From positions 1 to 53,158 of the forward strand of contig NZ_VJWX01000004.1 of the NCBI RefSeq assembly GCF_007713715.1: 53,158 nt of DNA, in the 5' to 3' direction. The position numbers and the translations under genes were made by a program. Under the pieces are notes generated by a model. The model was given only the letters and a program-made list of their open reading frames with translations, did no database searches and was not told the DNA's origin. Shown here one piece after another: positions 41,526-49,902 of this stretch (the stretch's first letter is position 1; each line of letters starts with the position of its first letter). Source of the stretch: Amycolatopsis rhizosphaerae (GTDB lineage Bacteria > Actinomycetota > Actinomycetes > Mycobacteriales > Pseudonocardiaceae).

Positions 41526-44500
41526 TCACTGTGCGGGTTCCCGCGGCACCAGCGGGGTCTGGACCAGCCGGACCGACCGGCGGCGGTTGACGAACTGACC
41601 CCGCCCGGGCGGCAGGGTGCGCGGCTTGAGGTTGCCCAGGAACGCCCCCTCCGACTTGGGGCAGGACAGCAGCAGCGCGGGCGTGCCCAGCTCCCACATC
41701 CGGCGGATGGCCGGGTTCATCATCGACCGGCCCGCGCCCGCCGTGCTGCGCGCGACGATCACGTGCACACCCACGTCCGCGGCGTGCGGCAGGACCGGGA
41801 GCAGCGGCTGGAGCGGGTTCACCCCGCCGCCGGTGCCCTCCGCGAGCTCGAAGTCGTCGATGATGATGTACAGGCGCCCGCCCTTCCACCAGTCGCGCTT
41901 CGGCAGCCGGCTCGGGCTGATCTCCGGGCCGGGGATGCGCTGTTCGATCGCCGAGGCCGCGCCCGCGATGGACTTGGCCAGTGCCTCCACCCCCACCGCG
42001 TACTCCAGTTGGTGCGTGGCGGGAATCGAGTCGTGCAGTTCGCGGCGGAAGTCGCCGAACATCACGCGCGCCTCGTCCGAGCTGTGGTGCGCCGCGACCG
42101 AACGCGCGATGTGCCGCAACAGGTTCGTCTTGCCGGTTTCGGCGTCGCCGTAGATCAGCAGGTGCGGGCTCGCGTCGAAGTCGTGCCACAGCGGGCCGAG
42201 TTCGACGTCGTCGATGCCCAGCGCCATCCGCATCTCCGCCGTCGGGGACGGCGCGTTCGGCGGGGGCAGCTCGGAGACCTCGAGCTTGTGCGGCAGCATG
42301 CGCACCTGCGGCGCCCTCGGCGCTTGGCGCAGGTCCAGCGCTTCGGCCAGTTCCACCGTGGCGTCGGCGAGGTCGTCCGTTGTGGACTGACCGTCGATGC
42401 GGGGCAGGGCGGCGAGGAAGTGCAGCCGGTCCGGCGTGATGCCGCGGCCCGGGATCGCGGGCACGGTGGCCGCGAAACGGCTGTTGATCTCCGAGTCGAC
42501 CGGGTCGCCGAGCTTGAGCTCGAACCGGGTGCCCATCACGTCCCGCAGCCACGGCCGCATCTCCGACCACCGGTTGCTCGCGATGACGAGGTGAATGCCG
42601 AAGCTGAGCCCGCGGGCCGCGAGCTCGGTGAACCGCTCCTCGATGTCCTCGAAGTCCTGCCGGACCGTGTACCAGCCGTCGACCACCAGGAACACGTCGC
42701 CGTAGGGGTCGATGTCCTTGTGGCGTCCCTGTTTGCGCGCCCGCCGGTAGGAGGCCATCGAGTCGATGTTGTGTTCGGCGAAGATCGCCTCCCGCCGGGT
42801 CATCAGGTTGGTGACCTCCAGCACCGTCCGCGTGACCCGGTCGCGGTCGAGCCGGTTGGCGATGCTGCCGACGTGCGGCAGCTTGGCCAGCGCGGTGAGA
42901 GTGCCACCGAAGTCCAGGCAGTAGAACTGCACCTCCTCGGCGGTGTGGGTGAGCGCGAGCCCGCACATCAGCGTGCGCAGCAGCGTGCTCTTGCCGCTCT
43001 GCGGACCACCGACCACCGCGACGTTGCCCTTGGCGCCGGCCAGGTCCGCGGTGAGCAGCTCGCGCTTCTGCTGGGCGGGCAGGTCGATCAGGCCGACGGG
43101 CACCGTCAGGTCGGCGGTGTCCAGGTCGCCGACCGGGCGCGGGCCGAGTTGCGGGTGGTCCACCAGCGGCGGCAGGAGCTGGTCCAGCGTGGCCGACTCC
43201 TTCAGCGGCGGCAGCCAGACCTGGTGGGCCCGGGGGCCGACCCCCTTCAGACGTTCGATCAGCACGTCCAGCATGGTCAGCTGGCTTTCCTGCCCGTCGT
43301 TCTCCGGCTCCGGTTCCGGCTCCGGCTCGACGGTCGCGGGTGGTTCGATGTAGCGGGTGCCGAAGGGCACGATGTGCTGCTCGACCGAGGTGAGCGCGCG
43401 CTGTTGCCGCTTGGGGCGGTAGGGCGCAGAGGAGAAGGCGCCCTTGAACCGGACGAGCGTCTGGGTGTCCGGGCGCAGGTAGCCGTTGCCGGGGCTGTTC
43501 GGCAGCTCGTAGGCGTCCGGCACGCCGATGACGCTGCGGCTTTCCATCGCCGAGAACGTGCGCAGGCCGATCCGGTACGACAGGTGGGTCTCGACCTTGT
43601 GGATCCGGCCCTCGTCGAGCCGCTGGGAAGCCAGCAGCAGATGCACGCCGAGGCTGCGGCCGAGCCTGCCGATCATCGCGAACACGTCGATGAACTCCGG
43701 TTTGCTCGACAGCATCTCGCTGAACTCGTCGACCACGATGAACAGCGCGGGCATCGGCTCCAGCGGCACGCCCTGCGCCCGCGCGGCCTCGTAGTCCCGC
43801 CGGGACGCGTAGTTGCCCGCCGCGCGCAGGTACTCCTGCCGCCGGTTGAGCTCGCCGGTGAGCGCGTCCTGCATCCGGTCGACCAGTTCGAGCTCGTCGA
43901 CCAGGTTCGTGATCACCGCCGAGGTGTGCGGTAACTGGTCGAAACCGAGGAACGCCGCACCGCCCTTGAAGTCGACCAGCACGAAGTTGAGGTCCTCGGA
44001 GGAGTGCGTGGTCGCCAGCGCCAGCACGAGCGTGCGCAGCAGCTCGCTCTTGCCGGAACCGGTGGCGCCGATGCACAGCCCGTGCGGGCCCATACCGTCC
44101 TCGGCGGCCTCCTTGATGTCCAGCTCCAGCGGCGTGCCCGAGCCGGAGATGCCGATCGGCACGCGCAGCCGCCGCTTGCTGGTCATCCGTTCCCGGCGGT
44201 ACTTGGTGGGTTCGAAGTTCGCGACGTCACCGAGGCCGAGCAGGCCCGCCAGGTCGTAGTCCGCCGCCATCGGCTCCTGGTCCTCCTCGGTCACCTCGCC
44301 GACGCGGAACCGGGCCATGGTCCTGGCCAGCGCCCCGGCCGAGATCTCGCTCAGCCGGTCGGGCCTGCACAGCGGCTTGGCCTTCGGCTTGCCGAGCCGG
44401 TCGAAGGTGACCGTCCTGACCTCCTCGGCGTCCACTTCGAGGAAGAGCACGCCCGGTCGCGCCTGCCACGGCAGGGAACCGGACACGTCGAGCACCACGG

Positions 44501-45518
44501 CGTTGCGGTAGCCCTCGTCCGCGACGCGGTGGTCCTCCGGCACCCGCACCCCGTCCACCACGAGGATCACGAACGGTTCCGACGCGGTGATCGGGGTGTC
44601 GGCCTCGAACCTTGGCCTGCCGGTGAACGCCGGGCCGCCCAGCAGCAGTTCGAGCTCGGCGATGCCGTCGGCGACCAGGCGGCGGGCACCCGCCGCGTCG
44701 CGGCTTTCGGGATCCTGGTTGTGGGGCAGCCACTTCAGCCAGTCCCAGCGGTCCATCCGCTCTTCACTGGCCCAGACCGCGATCCGCGCGTCGCCGGGCG
44801 CGTGGGCGGTGGCGAACTGGCCGATCATGGCCCGGACCATGCCCAGCACGGCCTCGTCGTCGCCGCTGAACTGGATCTGCCCGAAGCCGCGCAGGTACAC
44901 CGCGATCGGGGCGTTCGGCAGGGTCGAGTAGGCCCGCAGGAACCGCCGCAGCGCGTGCGCGGCCAGCGGTTCGAGGTCCTCGATCGGCTTGGTGTCGGGC
45001 GGCAGCAGCTTGAGCGTGGCACGCTGGACGCCCTGTCCGATGCGGACCTCGCCGAAGTCGTCGTGCGCGGGTCTGCGTTCCCACAGCCGGTAGCCCAGCG
45101 CGAGCGACCAGAGCGCGTGCGGGTCCGGGTGGATCCAGCGGGCGGCGCGCTGCTGCGCGGTCAGCGCCTCCCGCACCCGGCCGCGCAGCTGGGTGAGGTA
45201 GCGGATGTAGTCGCGCCGGTGCCCGTGCAGCTTCTGCTTGTGGGTCACCGAACTGCGCAGCAGCTGCGCGACCAGCATGCCGATCACCGAGAGCACCATC
45301 ATGCCCCCGCCGATGTAGGACATCGTGCCGGAGCCGGGCCGGACGAACATCATCACCATGGCCATCGAGCCCAGGCCCATCGGCGCGTACAGCAGCACGT
45401 TGCTGATGCCGCCGCCGGTGTCCTCCGGCACGGCGGGCGGCTCCTGTATCTCGATCTCCGAGGCCGGGGCCGACGGCTTCGGTCGCCGAGACCGCCGGGC
45501 GAACAGGATCGTGCTCAA
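41526..45518 (-). CDS. eccC: EccC, FtsK/SpoIIIE-type ATPase of type VII secretion
   Basis: 1330 residues from a TTG start (GGAGGAG upstream). Two N-terminal TM helices (~38-58 and ~68-86) are followed by a DUF-like stalk region and three ATPase domains: Walker A GATGSGKSE near residue 486, GGPQSGKST near 839 and GDAETGKTN near 1126. Walker B is FIVVDEF in domain 1, VFLVVDGW in domain 2 (glutamate replaced by glycine) and YIIIDDF in domain 3. The protein drives substrate export and binds C-terminal signals of clients. It is divergent from eccD and convergent with mycP. Confidence 0.97.
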   Translation of the reverse strand: MSTILFARRSRRPKPSAPASEIEIQEPPAVPEDTGGGISNVLLYAPMGLGSMAMVMMFVRPGSGTMSYIGGGMMVLSVIGMLVAQLLRSSVTHKQKLHGHRRDYIRYLTQLRGRVREALTAQQRAARWIHPDPHALWSLALGYRLWERRPAHDDFGEVRIGQGVQRATLKLLPPDTKPIEDLEPLAAHALRRFLRAYSTLPNAPIAVYLRGFGQIQFSGDDEAVLGMVRAMIGQFATAHAPGDARIAVWASEERMDRWDWLKWLPHNQDPESRDAAGARRLVADGIAELELLLGGPAFTGRPRFEADTPITASEPFVILVVDGVRVPEDHRVADEGYRNAVVLDVSGSLPWQARPGVLFLEVDAEEVRTVTFDRLGKPKAKPLCRPDRLSEISAGALARTMARFRVGEVTEEDQEPMAADYDLAGLLGLGDVANFEPTKYRRERMTSKRRLRVPIGISGSGTPLELDIKEAAEDGMGPHGLCIGATGSGKSELLRTLVLALATTHSSEDLNFVLVDFKGGAAFLGFDQLPHTSAVITNLVDELELVDRMQDALTGELNRRQEYLRAAGNYASRRDYEAARAQGVPLEPMPALFIVVDEFSEMLSSKPEFIDVFAMIGRLGRSLGVHLLLASQRLDEGRIHKVETHLSYRIGLRTFSAMESRSVIGVPDAYELPNSPGNGYLRPDTQTLVRFKGAFSSAPYRPKRQQRALTSVEQHIVPFGTRYIEPPATVEPEPEPEPENDGQESQLTMLDVLIERLKGVGPRAHQVWLPPLKESATLDQLLPPLVDHPQLGPRPVGDLDTADLTVPVGLIDLPAQQKRELLTADLAGAKGNVAVVGGPQSGKSTLLRTLMCGLALTHTAEEVQFYCLDFGGTLTALAKLPHVGSIANRLDRDRVTRTVLEVTNLMTRREAIFAEHNIDSMASYRRARKQGRHKDIDPYGDVFLVVDGWYTVRQDFEDIEERFTELAARGLSFGIHLVIASNRWSEMRPWLRDVMGTRFELKLGDPVDSEINSRFAATVPAIPGRGITPDRLHFLAALPRIDGQSTTDDLADATVELAEALDLRQAPRAPQVRMLPHKLEVSELPPPNAPSPTAEMRMALGIDDVELGPLWHDFDASPHLLIYGDAETGKTNLLRHIARSVAAHHSSDEARVMFGDFRRELHDSIPATHQLEYAVGVEALAKSIAGAASAIEQRIPGPEISPSRLPKRDWWKGGRLYIIIDDFELAEGTGGGVNPLQPLLPVLPHAADVGVHVIVARSTAGAGRSMMNPAIRRMWELGTPALLLSCPKSEGAFLGNLKPRTLPPGRGQFVNRRRSVRLVQTPLVPREPAQ

Positions 45519-45651
45519 GGCTCTCCTCCGGTGAGTGGACTTCCCCTATTTCGCGCCGGCAGCCTTCGGCACACGGATGTTCGTGTTACGCGGAGCTACC
45601 TTTGCGCCGGGTCACGGTCTCTAGCCCTGGCAGGAAGGACCTGGACACCTG
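45519..45651. promoter_or_regulatory. Divergent promoter region of eccC and eccD
   Basis: The 133-bp gap holds the ribosome sites of both genes (GGAGGAG for eccC; GGAAGGA for eccD). An AT-richer patch (45543-45610) could hold back-to-back promoters, but no pair of boxes is clear. Confidence 0.4.
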
Positions 45652-47049
45652 ATGGAAGAGCAGACACAGCATCGCACAACTACCTCGGCGAGGCTACGGT
45701 TCGTGCTGGGGAAAAAGGCGACGGATGTGGCGCTCCCGGCCGAGGTTCCCCTCGCCGAACTGCTGCCCGCCATCCTGCCCCAGTTCGGGGCCGAGTGGAT
45801 CGAGCAGGGTGCGGATCACGAGGGCTGGGTCGTGCAGCGGCTCGGCGAGGAGCCGCTCGACGAGGATCTCTCGCCCGCCGAGCTGAACCTGCTCGACGGT
45901 GAGACCGTCTACTTGCGACCCCGGGCCGACCGGCTCGCCGCGATCGACTACGACGACCTCGTCGACGGTGTCGGCCAGCAGGTCCGCGAGCATCCGGGCG
46001 TGTGGACGCCCGCGCACAGCCGGTGGATGTTCCGGATCGGCGCGGGGGTGGCCCTGCTGCTCGGCCTGTTCCTCGTCCCCGGTGCGGGTCCGGTTTGGAT
46101 CCAGGCCCTGTTGACCGCGGTGACGGCGTTGCTGCTGCTGACCAGCAGCGCGCTGGTCGCCCGCGGGGCGGGAAGACCGCAGGTCGCGACGATCCTGGCG
46201 GGCGCCGGTGCCTTTTACGCCGCGGTTTCCGGTGCGCTGTGGGTGGACGCGCTAGATCCCGCCGCCACGTCGATGGTCCGCCTGACCGGCGGTGCCGTGG
46301 GCGCGCTGGTGGCGCTCGCGGCCGGGCTGGTCGCGGTCGCCGACGCGGCACTGCTGTTCACCGGTGCCACCCTGTTCGCGCTGGTGCTCGCCCTGACCGG
46401 TTTGCTCGGCGCGGTCACCCCGGTCACCCCGACCCAGGCGGCGGCGATCGTGCTGGTGGTCACCCTGATCGTCGGGGTTTTCCTGCCCGCCACGGCGTTC
46501 CGGCTGTCCGGGCTGACGCTGCCGATGCTGCCGACCGGGGCGGAGGAACTCGGCGAGGACATCGAGCCGGTGCCGCACAGGCTGGTCGTCGAGCGGGGCG
46601 CCGCCACCGTCGGCTACTCCACCGCGCTGCACATCGGGCTCGGGCTCGCCCAGACGGTGTTGCTGCCCATGCTGGTCTTCGACGGCTGGATCTGGATGCT
46701 GGTGCTGTCGCTGGTGATGGCCTTCCTGCTGTTCCTGCGCGCCCGGCACCCGGGCGCGACGGTGCAGCGGTGGTCGATCCTGGTGCCCGCGATCGTCACG
46801 GTGGTGGGAGCCCTCGTGCACGTCGGTGCGGGACAGGACCCGTTCGGCAGGCTGCTGGTCGTGTTCCTGCCGGTGTTCGCCGCCGGGATCGTGCTCCTGC
46901 TGCTCGGTGAGCGCCTGCCGGGCCGTCGCCTGCGGCCGTACTGGGGCCGGGCGGTGGAGATCCTCGAATCGGTGACCGCCGTGGCCATCCTGCCGATCCT
47001 GCTGCAGGTTCTGCACGTCTACGCGTTCATGCGGGGGTTGGCAGGCTGA
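45652..47049 (+). CDS. eccD: EccD, polytopic channel component of type VII secretion
   Basis: 465 residues. A ubiquitin-like cytosolic domain (residues ~10-90, with LRFVLGKKATDVALP and EEPLDEDLSPAELNLLDGETVYLRP) precedes eleven TM helices from about residue 125 to the end, the expected topology of EccD. It forms the membrane barrel with EccB, EccC and, in other systems, EccE. It shares one base with the eccB start, so the two are translationally coupled. Confidence 0.95.
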   Translation: MEEQTQHRTTTSARLRFVLGKKATDVALPAEVPLAELLPAILPQFGAEWIEQGADHEGWVVQRLGEEPLDEDLSPAELNLLDGETVYLRPRADRLAAIDYDDLVDGVGQQVREHPGVWTPAHSRWMFRIGAGVALLLGLFLVPGAGPVWIQALLTAVTALLLLTSSALVARGAGRPQVATILAGAGAFYAAVSGALWVDALDPAATSMVRLTGGAVGALVALAAGLVAVADAALLFTGATLFALVLALTGLLGAVTPVTPTQAAAIVLVVTLIVGVFLPATAFRLSGLTLPMLPTGAEELGEDIEPVPHRLVVERGAATVGYSTALHIGLGLAQTVLLPMLVFDGWIWMLVLSLVMAFLLFLRARHPGATVQRWSILVPAIVTVVGALVHVGAGQDPFGRLLVVFLPVFAAGIVLLLLGERLPGRRLRPYWGRAVEILESVTAVAILPILLQVLHVYAFMRGLAG

Positions 47050-48479
47050 TGCAGTCCCGCAAGGATCAGGTCCAGGCCTATTTCTTCGTCGTCGGCAGGC
47101 TCGCGGCCGCCGTGACCCACGGCCGTCCGGACGTCCTGCAGCCGCCGAACAGGAGGCTGAACAGCGGGATGGTGCTGGGCGTCCTGCTGGCCTGTGTGCT
47201 GGCGGGGGTCTTCGGCATCTACGGTGTGTTCAAGCCCGGCGGCGACACGTCGTGGCGTCAGCCCGGGGCCATCGTGATGGACAAGAACAGCGGCGCCCGT
47301 TACGTCTACCTCGACGGACAGCTCCGCCCGGTGCTCAACTACTCCTCGGCCCGGCTCGTGTCCGGGCAGTCCGGCGGCGGGCAGGTCATCTCGGTCTCGC
47401 AGAGTTCGCTTACCGGTACCCCGGTCGGCCAGCCGATCGGCATTCCGGGCGCGCCCGACGCACTGCCGTCGGCGAACCGGCTCGACACCGGGCCGTGGAC
47501 GGTCTGCACGGAGCCTGCGGGCAGCGCCCCCGGCTCGGCCGGGCCCGCCGTGACGCTGTTGCTCGGCCGGTCCGAAGGCGCGGTCCTGCAGCCGGACCAA
47601 GCCCTTGTCGTGTCCACATCGGACAGTACGAACTGGTTGGTCTGGCAGGGCAAGCGGCACCGGCTGGGCGACCGCACGGTGCTGGAGACGCTGGGCTACG
47701 GCGACGCCCGGCCGGTGCTCGTGGCGCCGAGCTGGCTCAACCCCATCCCACAGGGCCAGGACATCTCGGTGCCGGTCACGCCCGGCGCCGGGCTGCCCGG
47801 TCCGCTGATCGACGGCGTGGAGAGCGTGGTCGGCCAGGTCTACGAGGTCCGCAACCCGGCGATCGGCACGGATCAGCTCTACCTCGTGCGCCAGGACGGG
47901 ATCGCGCCACTGAGCCGGACGAGCGCGGCATTGCTGCTGGCGGCACCCTTCACCAAACAGTCCTATCCGGACTCGCCGGTCCGGCCGATCGAGGTCGGAC
48001 CGGCGGCGATGGCGGGAGTTCCCGCATCGGCCGGCGCGGATCTCGTCGGCGGCCTCCCGCAGGTACCTCCCCGAGCGGTCACCCCCACGGCGGACTCCTA
48101 CCCCTGCGTGCTGTTCGGCCCCTCGGTGGGCGGCGAACTGAAAGCGACAGCGGAGTTGTTGCCCGCCAAGCAGGTGCGGGCGGAAGCGGTGCCGGTGGGG
48201 GCGCATGTGGCCGGCACGACCGCGGACGAGGTCGTCATCCCGGCGGGTGGCGGGGTGCTGGCGCGGGACCAGCCCGCGCCGGGGGCGACCCCCGGTCCGG
48301 CGTACCTCATCACCGAGGTCGGTACGAGGTTCCCACTGGCCGACGTGAACGTGATGGCCGCATTGGGTTATTCGGAATCCTCCGTCGTGAGGGTGCCCGC
48401 CGAACTGCTGCAATTGCTGCCCACCGGTCCGCTGCTGATTGTCCAGTGCGCACTGCAGGTATCGGCGCCGCGGTCGTGA
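47049..48479 (+). CDS. eccB: EccB, membrane-anchored component of type VII secretion
   Basis: 476 residues. It begins MQSRKDQVQAYFFVVGRLAAA, the usual EccB N-terminal motif, followed by one TM helix (MVLGVLLACVLAGVFGIYG, residues ~38-57) and a large periplasmic/extracytoplasmic domain with the repeated beta blocks of the family (e.g. LNYSSARLVSG, TWLVWQGKRHRLGD-like sequence). C151-type and C-terminal cysteines suggest a disulfide. TGATG overlap with eccD. Confidence 0.95.
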   Translation: MQSRKDQVQAYFFVVGRLAAAVTHGRPDVLQPPNRRLNSGMVLGVLLACVLAGVFGIYGVFKPGGDTSWRQPGAIVMDKNSGARYVYLDGQLRPVLNYSSARLVSGQSGGGQVISVSQSSLTGTPVGQPIGIPGAPDALPSANRLDTGPWTVCTEPAGSAPGSAGPAVTLLLGRSEGAVLQPDQALVVSTSDSTNWLVWQGKRHRLGDRTVLETLGYGDARPVLVAPSWLNPIPQGQDISVPVTPGAGLPGPLIDGVESVVGQVYEVRNPAIGTDQLYLVRQDGIAPLSRTSAALLLAAPFTKQSYPDSPVRPIEVGPAAMAGVPASAGADLVGGLPQVPPRAVTPTADSYPCVLFGPSVGGELKATAELLPAKQVRAEAVPVGAHVAGTTADEVVIPAGGGVLARDQPAPGATPGPAYLITEVGTRFPLADVNVMAALGYSESSVVRVPAELLQLLPTGPLLIVQCALQVSAPRS

Positions 48480-48525
48480 AATGCGGTTTCCCTCATGAGG
48501 GGAGTTCCTCCCCTCCGCGGCAGGT

Positions 48526-48549
48526 GCGCCGGAAAGCAATTTCCGGCGC
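48526..48549. terminator. Hairpin with GCAA tetraloop after eccB
   Basis: GCGCCGGAAA, loop GCAA, TTTCCGGCGC form a perfect 10-bp stem between eccB and the first Esx gene; GAGGGGA/TCCCCTC forms a second stem just upstream (48497-48515). No T tract follows, so this may be a terminator, attenuator or mRNA stabiliser that separates the ecc and esx messages. Confidence 0.45.
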
Positions 48550-48644
48550 GAGGAAAAACCTATCGTCTTCAGTTGTAGCCAACCTGTGGCTCGGCACCGC
48601 TAGAGCCCGCCGAGCACACGCCACCGACAGCAGGAGGCCCACCA

Positions 48645-48977
48645 GTGTCCCACTCAACCCAGCTGAGCGTTGAGCAGATCAACCAGCAGGCGACGCGTCA
48701 CGAAGACACCGCCAACAACATCAGCCAGCAGCTCGACCAGCTCAAGGCCCAGGTCGACGCCACGCTCCAGGCCAGCCCGAGCGCGGCGACCCGTGCACTG
48801 AGCACCACCTGCGACAACTGGATCGAGTCGGTCCGCAAGTCGGTGCTGGCGCACCTGCAGACGATGGCCGAGAACATCCGCCGTGAGGCCCACAACCAGG
48901 ACGGCACCGACCAGACGAGCATGCAGACGATCATGAACCTGCCGATGGAGACCGGAAACTTCCTCGGCGTCTCCTGA
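48645..48977 (+). CDS. Esx/WXG100-like protein, WIE variant
   Basis: 110 residues, start GTG after AGGAGG. It has the two-helix hairpin pattern of WXG100 proteins, with the tryptophan at position 59 in CDNWIES, where the glycine of WxG is glutamate. Its size and its place beside the canonical member at 49031 suggest the two form a heterodimer exported by the ESX machinery. I see no Y-x3-D/E export motif at the C-terminus (FLGVS). Confidence 0.85.
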   Translation: MSHSTQLSVEQINQQATRHEDTANNISQQLDQLKAQVDATLQASPSAATRALSTTCDNWIESVRKSVLAHLQTMAENIRREAHNQDGTDQTSMQTIMNLPMETGNFLGVS

Positions 48978-49030
48978 CCGGCCTGTTCCCGCGCGGCATC
49001 CGGACTCCCATTCCCGAAAGGACCACGATC

Positions 49031-49324
49031 ATGTCCAGCGATCTGATCAAGTACGACTACCCGGTCATCGAAGAGTGCATCTCGATGATGAGCAAGAAGG
49101 CCCAGGAGATCCAGCAGCAGACGGACGAGCTCGAAAACGACGTCAAGCGGATCATGCAGGACTGGCAGGGTTCGACGGCCGAGTCCTACAACGCGCTCGC
49201 CAACGACATGAAGAACGACCTGGAGCAGAACCGGGCCAACCTGGACAACCTCAACTCCGCACTGCACCGGGCAGCGGACGACATGCAGCAGCAGGACAAG
49301 CGCGGCGCGGGCAACCTGCTCTAG
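49031..49324 (+). CDS. Esx/WXG100 protein
   Basis: 97 residues with canonical W45-Q-G47 in IMQDWQGSTAESYN, flanked by two amphipathic helices. The ATG has AAAGGA upstream. A strong hairpin follows the stop, so this gene ends a short, probably highly expressed esx message. Confidence 0.93.
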   Translation: MSSDLIKYDYPVIEECISMMSKKAQEIQQQTDELENDVKRIMQDWQGSTAESYNALANDMKNDLEQNRANLDNLNSALHRAADDMQQQDKRGAGNLL

Positions 49325-49336
49325 CAGCCGCCACCG

Positions 49337-49378
49337 CCTGGTGTGCCGGACCGGGATCCGGTCCGGCACACCAGGTTT
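49337..49378 (+). terminator. Terminator after the second Esx gene
   Basis: CCTGGTGTG...CCGG and its exact complement form an 18-bp stem with loop GAT, followed by TTT. It lies 13 bp after the Esx stop codon, making it the clearest terminator in the locus. Confidence 0.7.
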
Positions 49379-49415
49379 CGGATCCCTCGGGGCGAGACCT
49401 AAGGAGCTGCCAGTC

Positions 49416-49844
49416 ATGTCCACCAATTTCGATGCCAACGGAATCAAGAACTCGGCGAAGAGCATCGGCGCGCTGCTCGACGACATGTCCGCCTTCACCG
49501 CACTCAAGCCGCAGTGGCCCAACGCCGGACACTTCGCGCTCGCGGAGTGGCTGGAACGGATCGTCGACGACCGCCGCAACGCCATCGTCGCGCACGCCGA
49601 GCACCTCAAGCTCGCGTTCGAGCAGATGGAAACGACGCTGACGAAGATCGCGGACGACTTCCAGAACGCCGATGGCGACAACGCCGCCAAGATCAAGACC
49701 AGTATCACCGAGCTGCAGACGCACATCATCGACGACGTGTCCAAGATGGACAAGAACACCGAGAACGACCAGCACAACTTCACCGGCGACAAGAAGTCCG
49801 GTGACGGTGACGGTTACAGCGACAACCTGACCACCCCCGTCTGA
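49416..49844 (+). CDS. Small helical protein of the type VII locus
   Basis: 142 residues, mostly helical: KNSAKSIGALLDDMSAF, LAEWLERIVDDRRNAIVAHAEHL, MKTSITELQTHIIDDVSKM-like helices, and a Gly/Asp/Lys-rich C-terminus. The length and helical hairpin layout resemble larger Esx-family proteins, but the WxG is absent (LAEWLER). Start ATG after AAGGAG. It probably is a secreted partner or chaperone for the following repeat protein. Confidence 0.75.
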   Translation: MSTNFDANGIKNSAKSIGALLDDMSAFTALKPQWPNAGHFALAEWLERIVDDRRNAIVAHAEHLKLAFEQMETTLTKIADDFQNADGDNAAKIKTSITELQTHIIDDVSKMDKNTENDQHNFTGDKKSGDGDGYSDNLTTPV

Positions 49845-49902
49845 CGTTCCGCCGCTCGGCCCCAGCTCGTACCGAACATTCGCCCGGTGAGGATTAGTTG
49901 CC

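Noticed and set aside
41359-44076. 905-codon minus-strand frame inside eccC
   Set aside because: It is a shifted shadow of eccC, Arg/Ala-rich, and lacks any domain; eccC itself carries all motifs.
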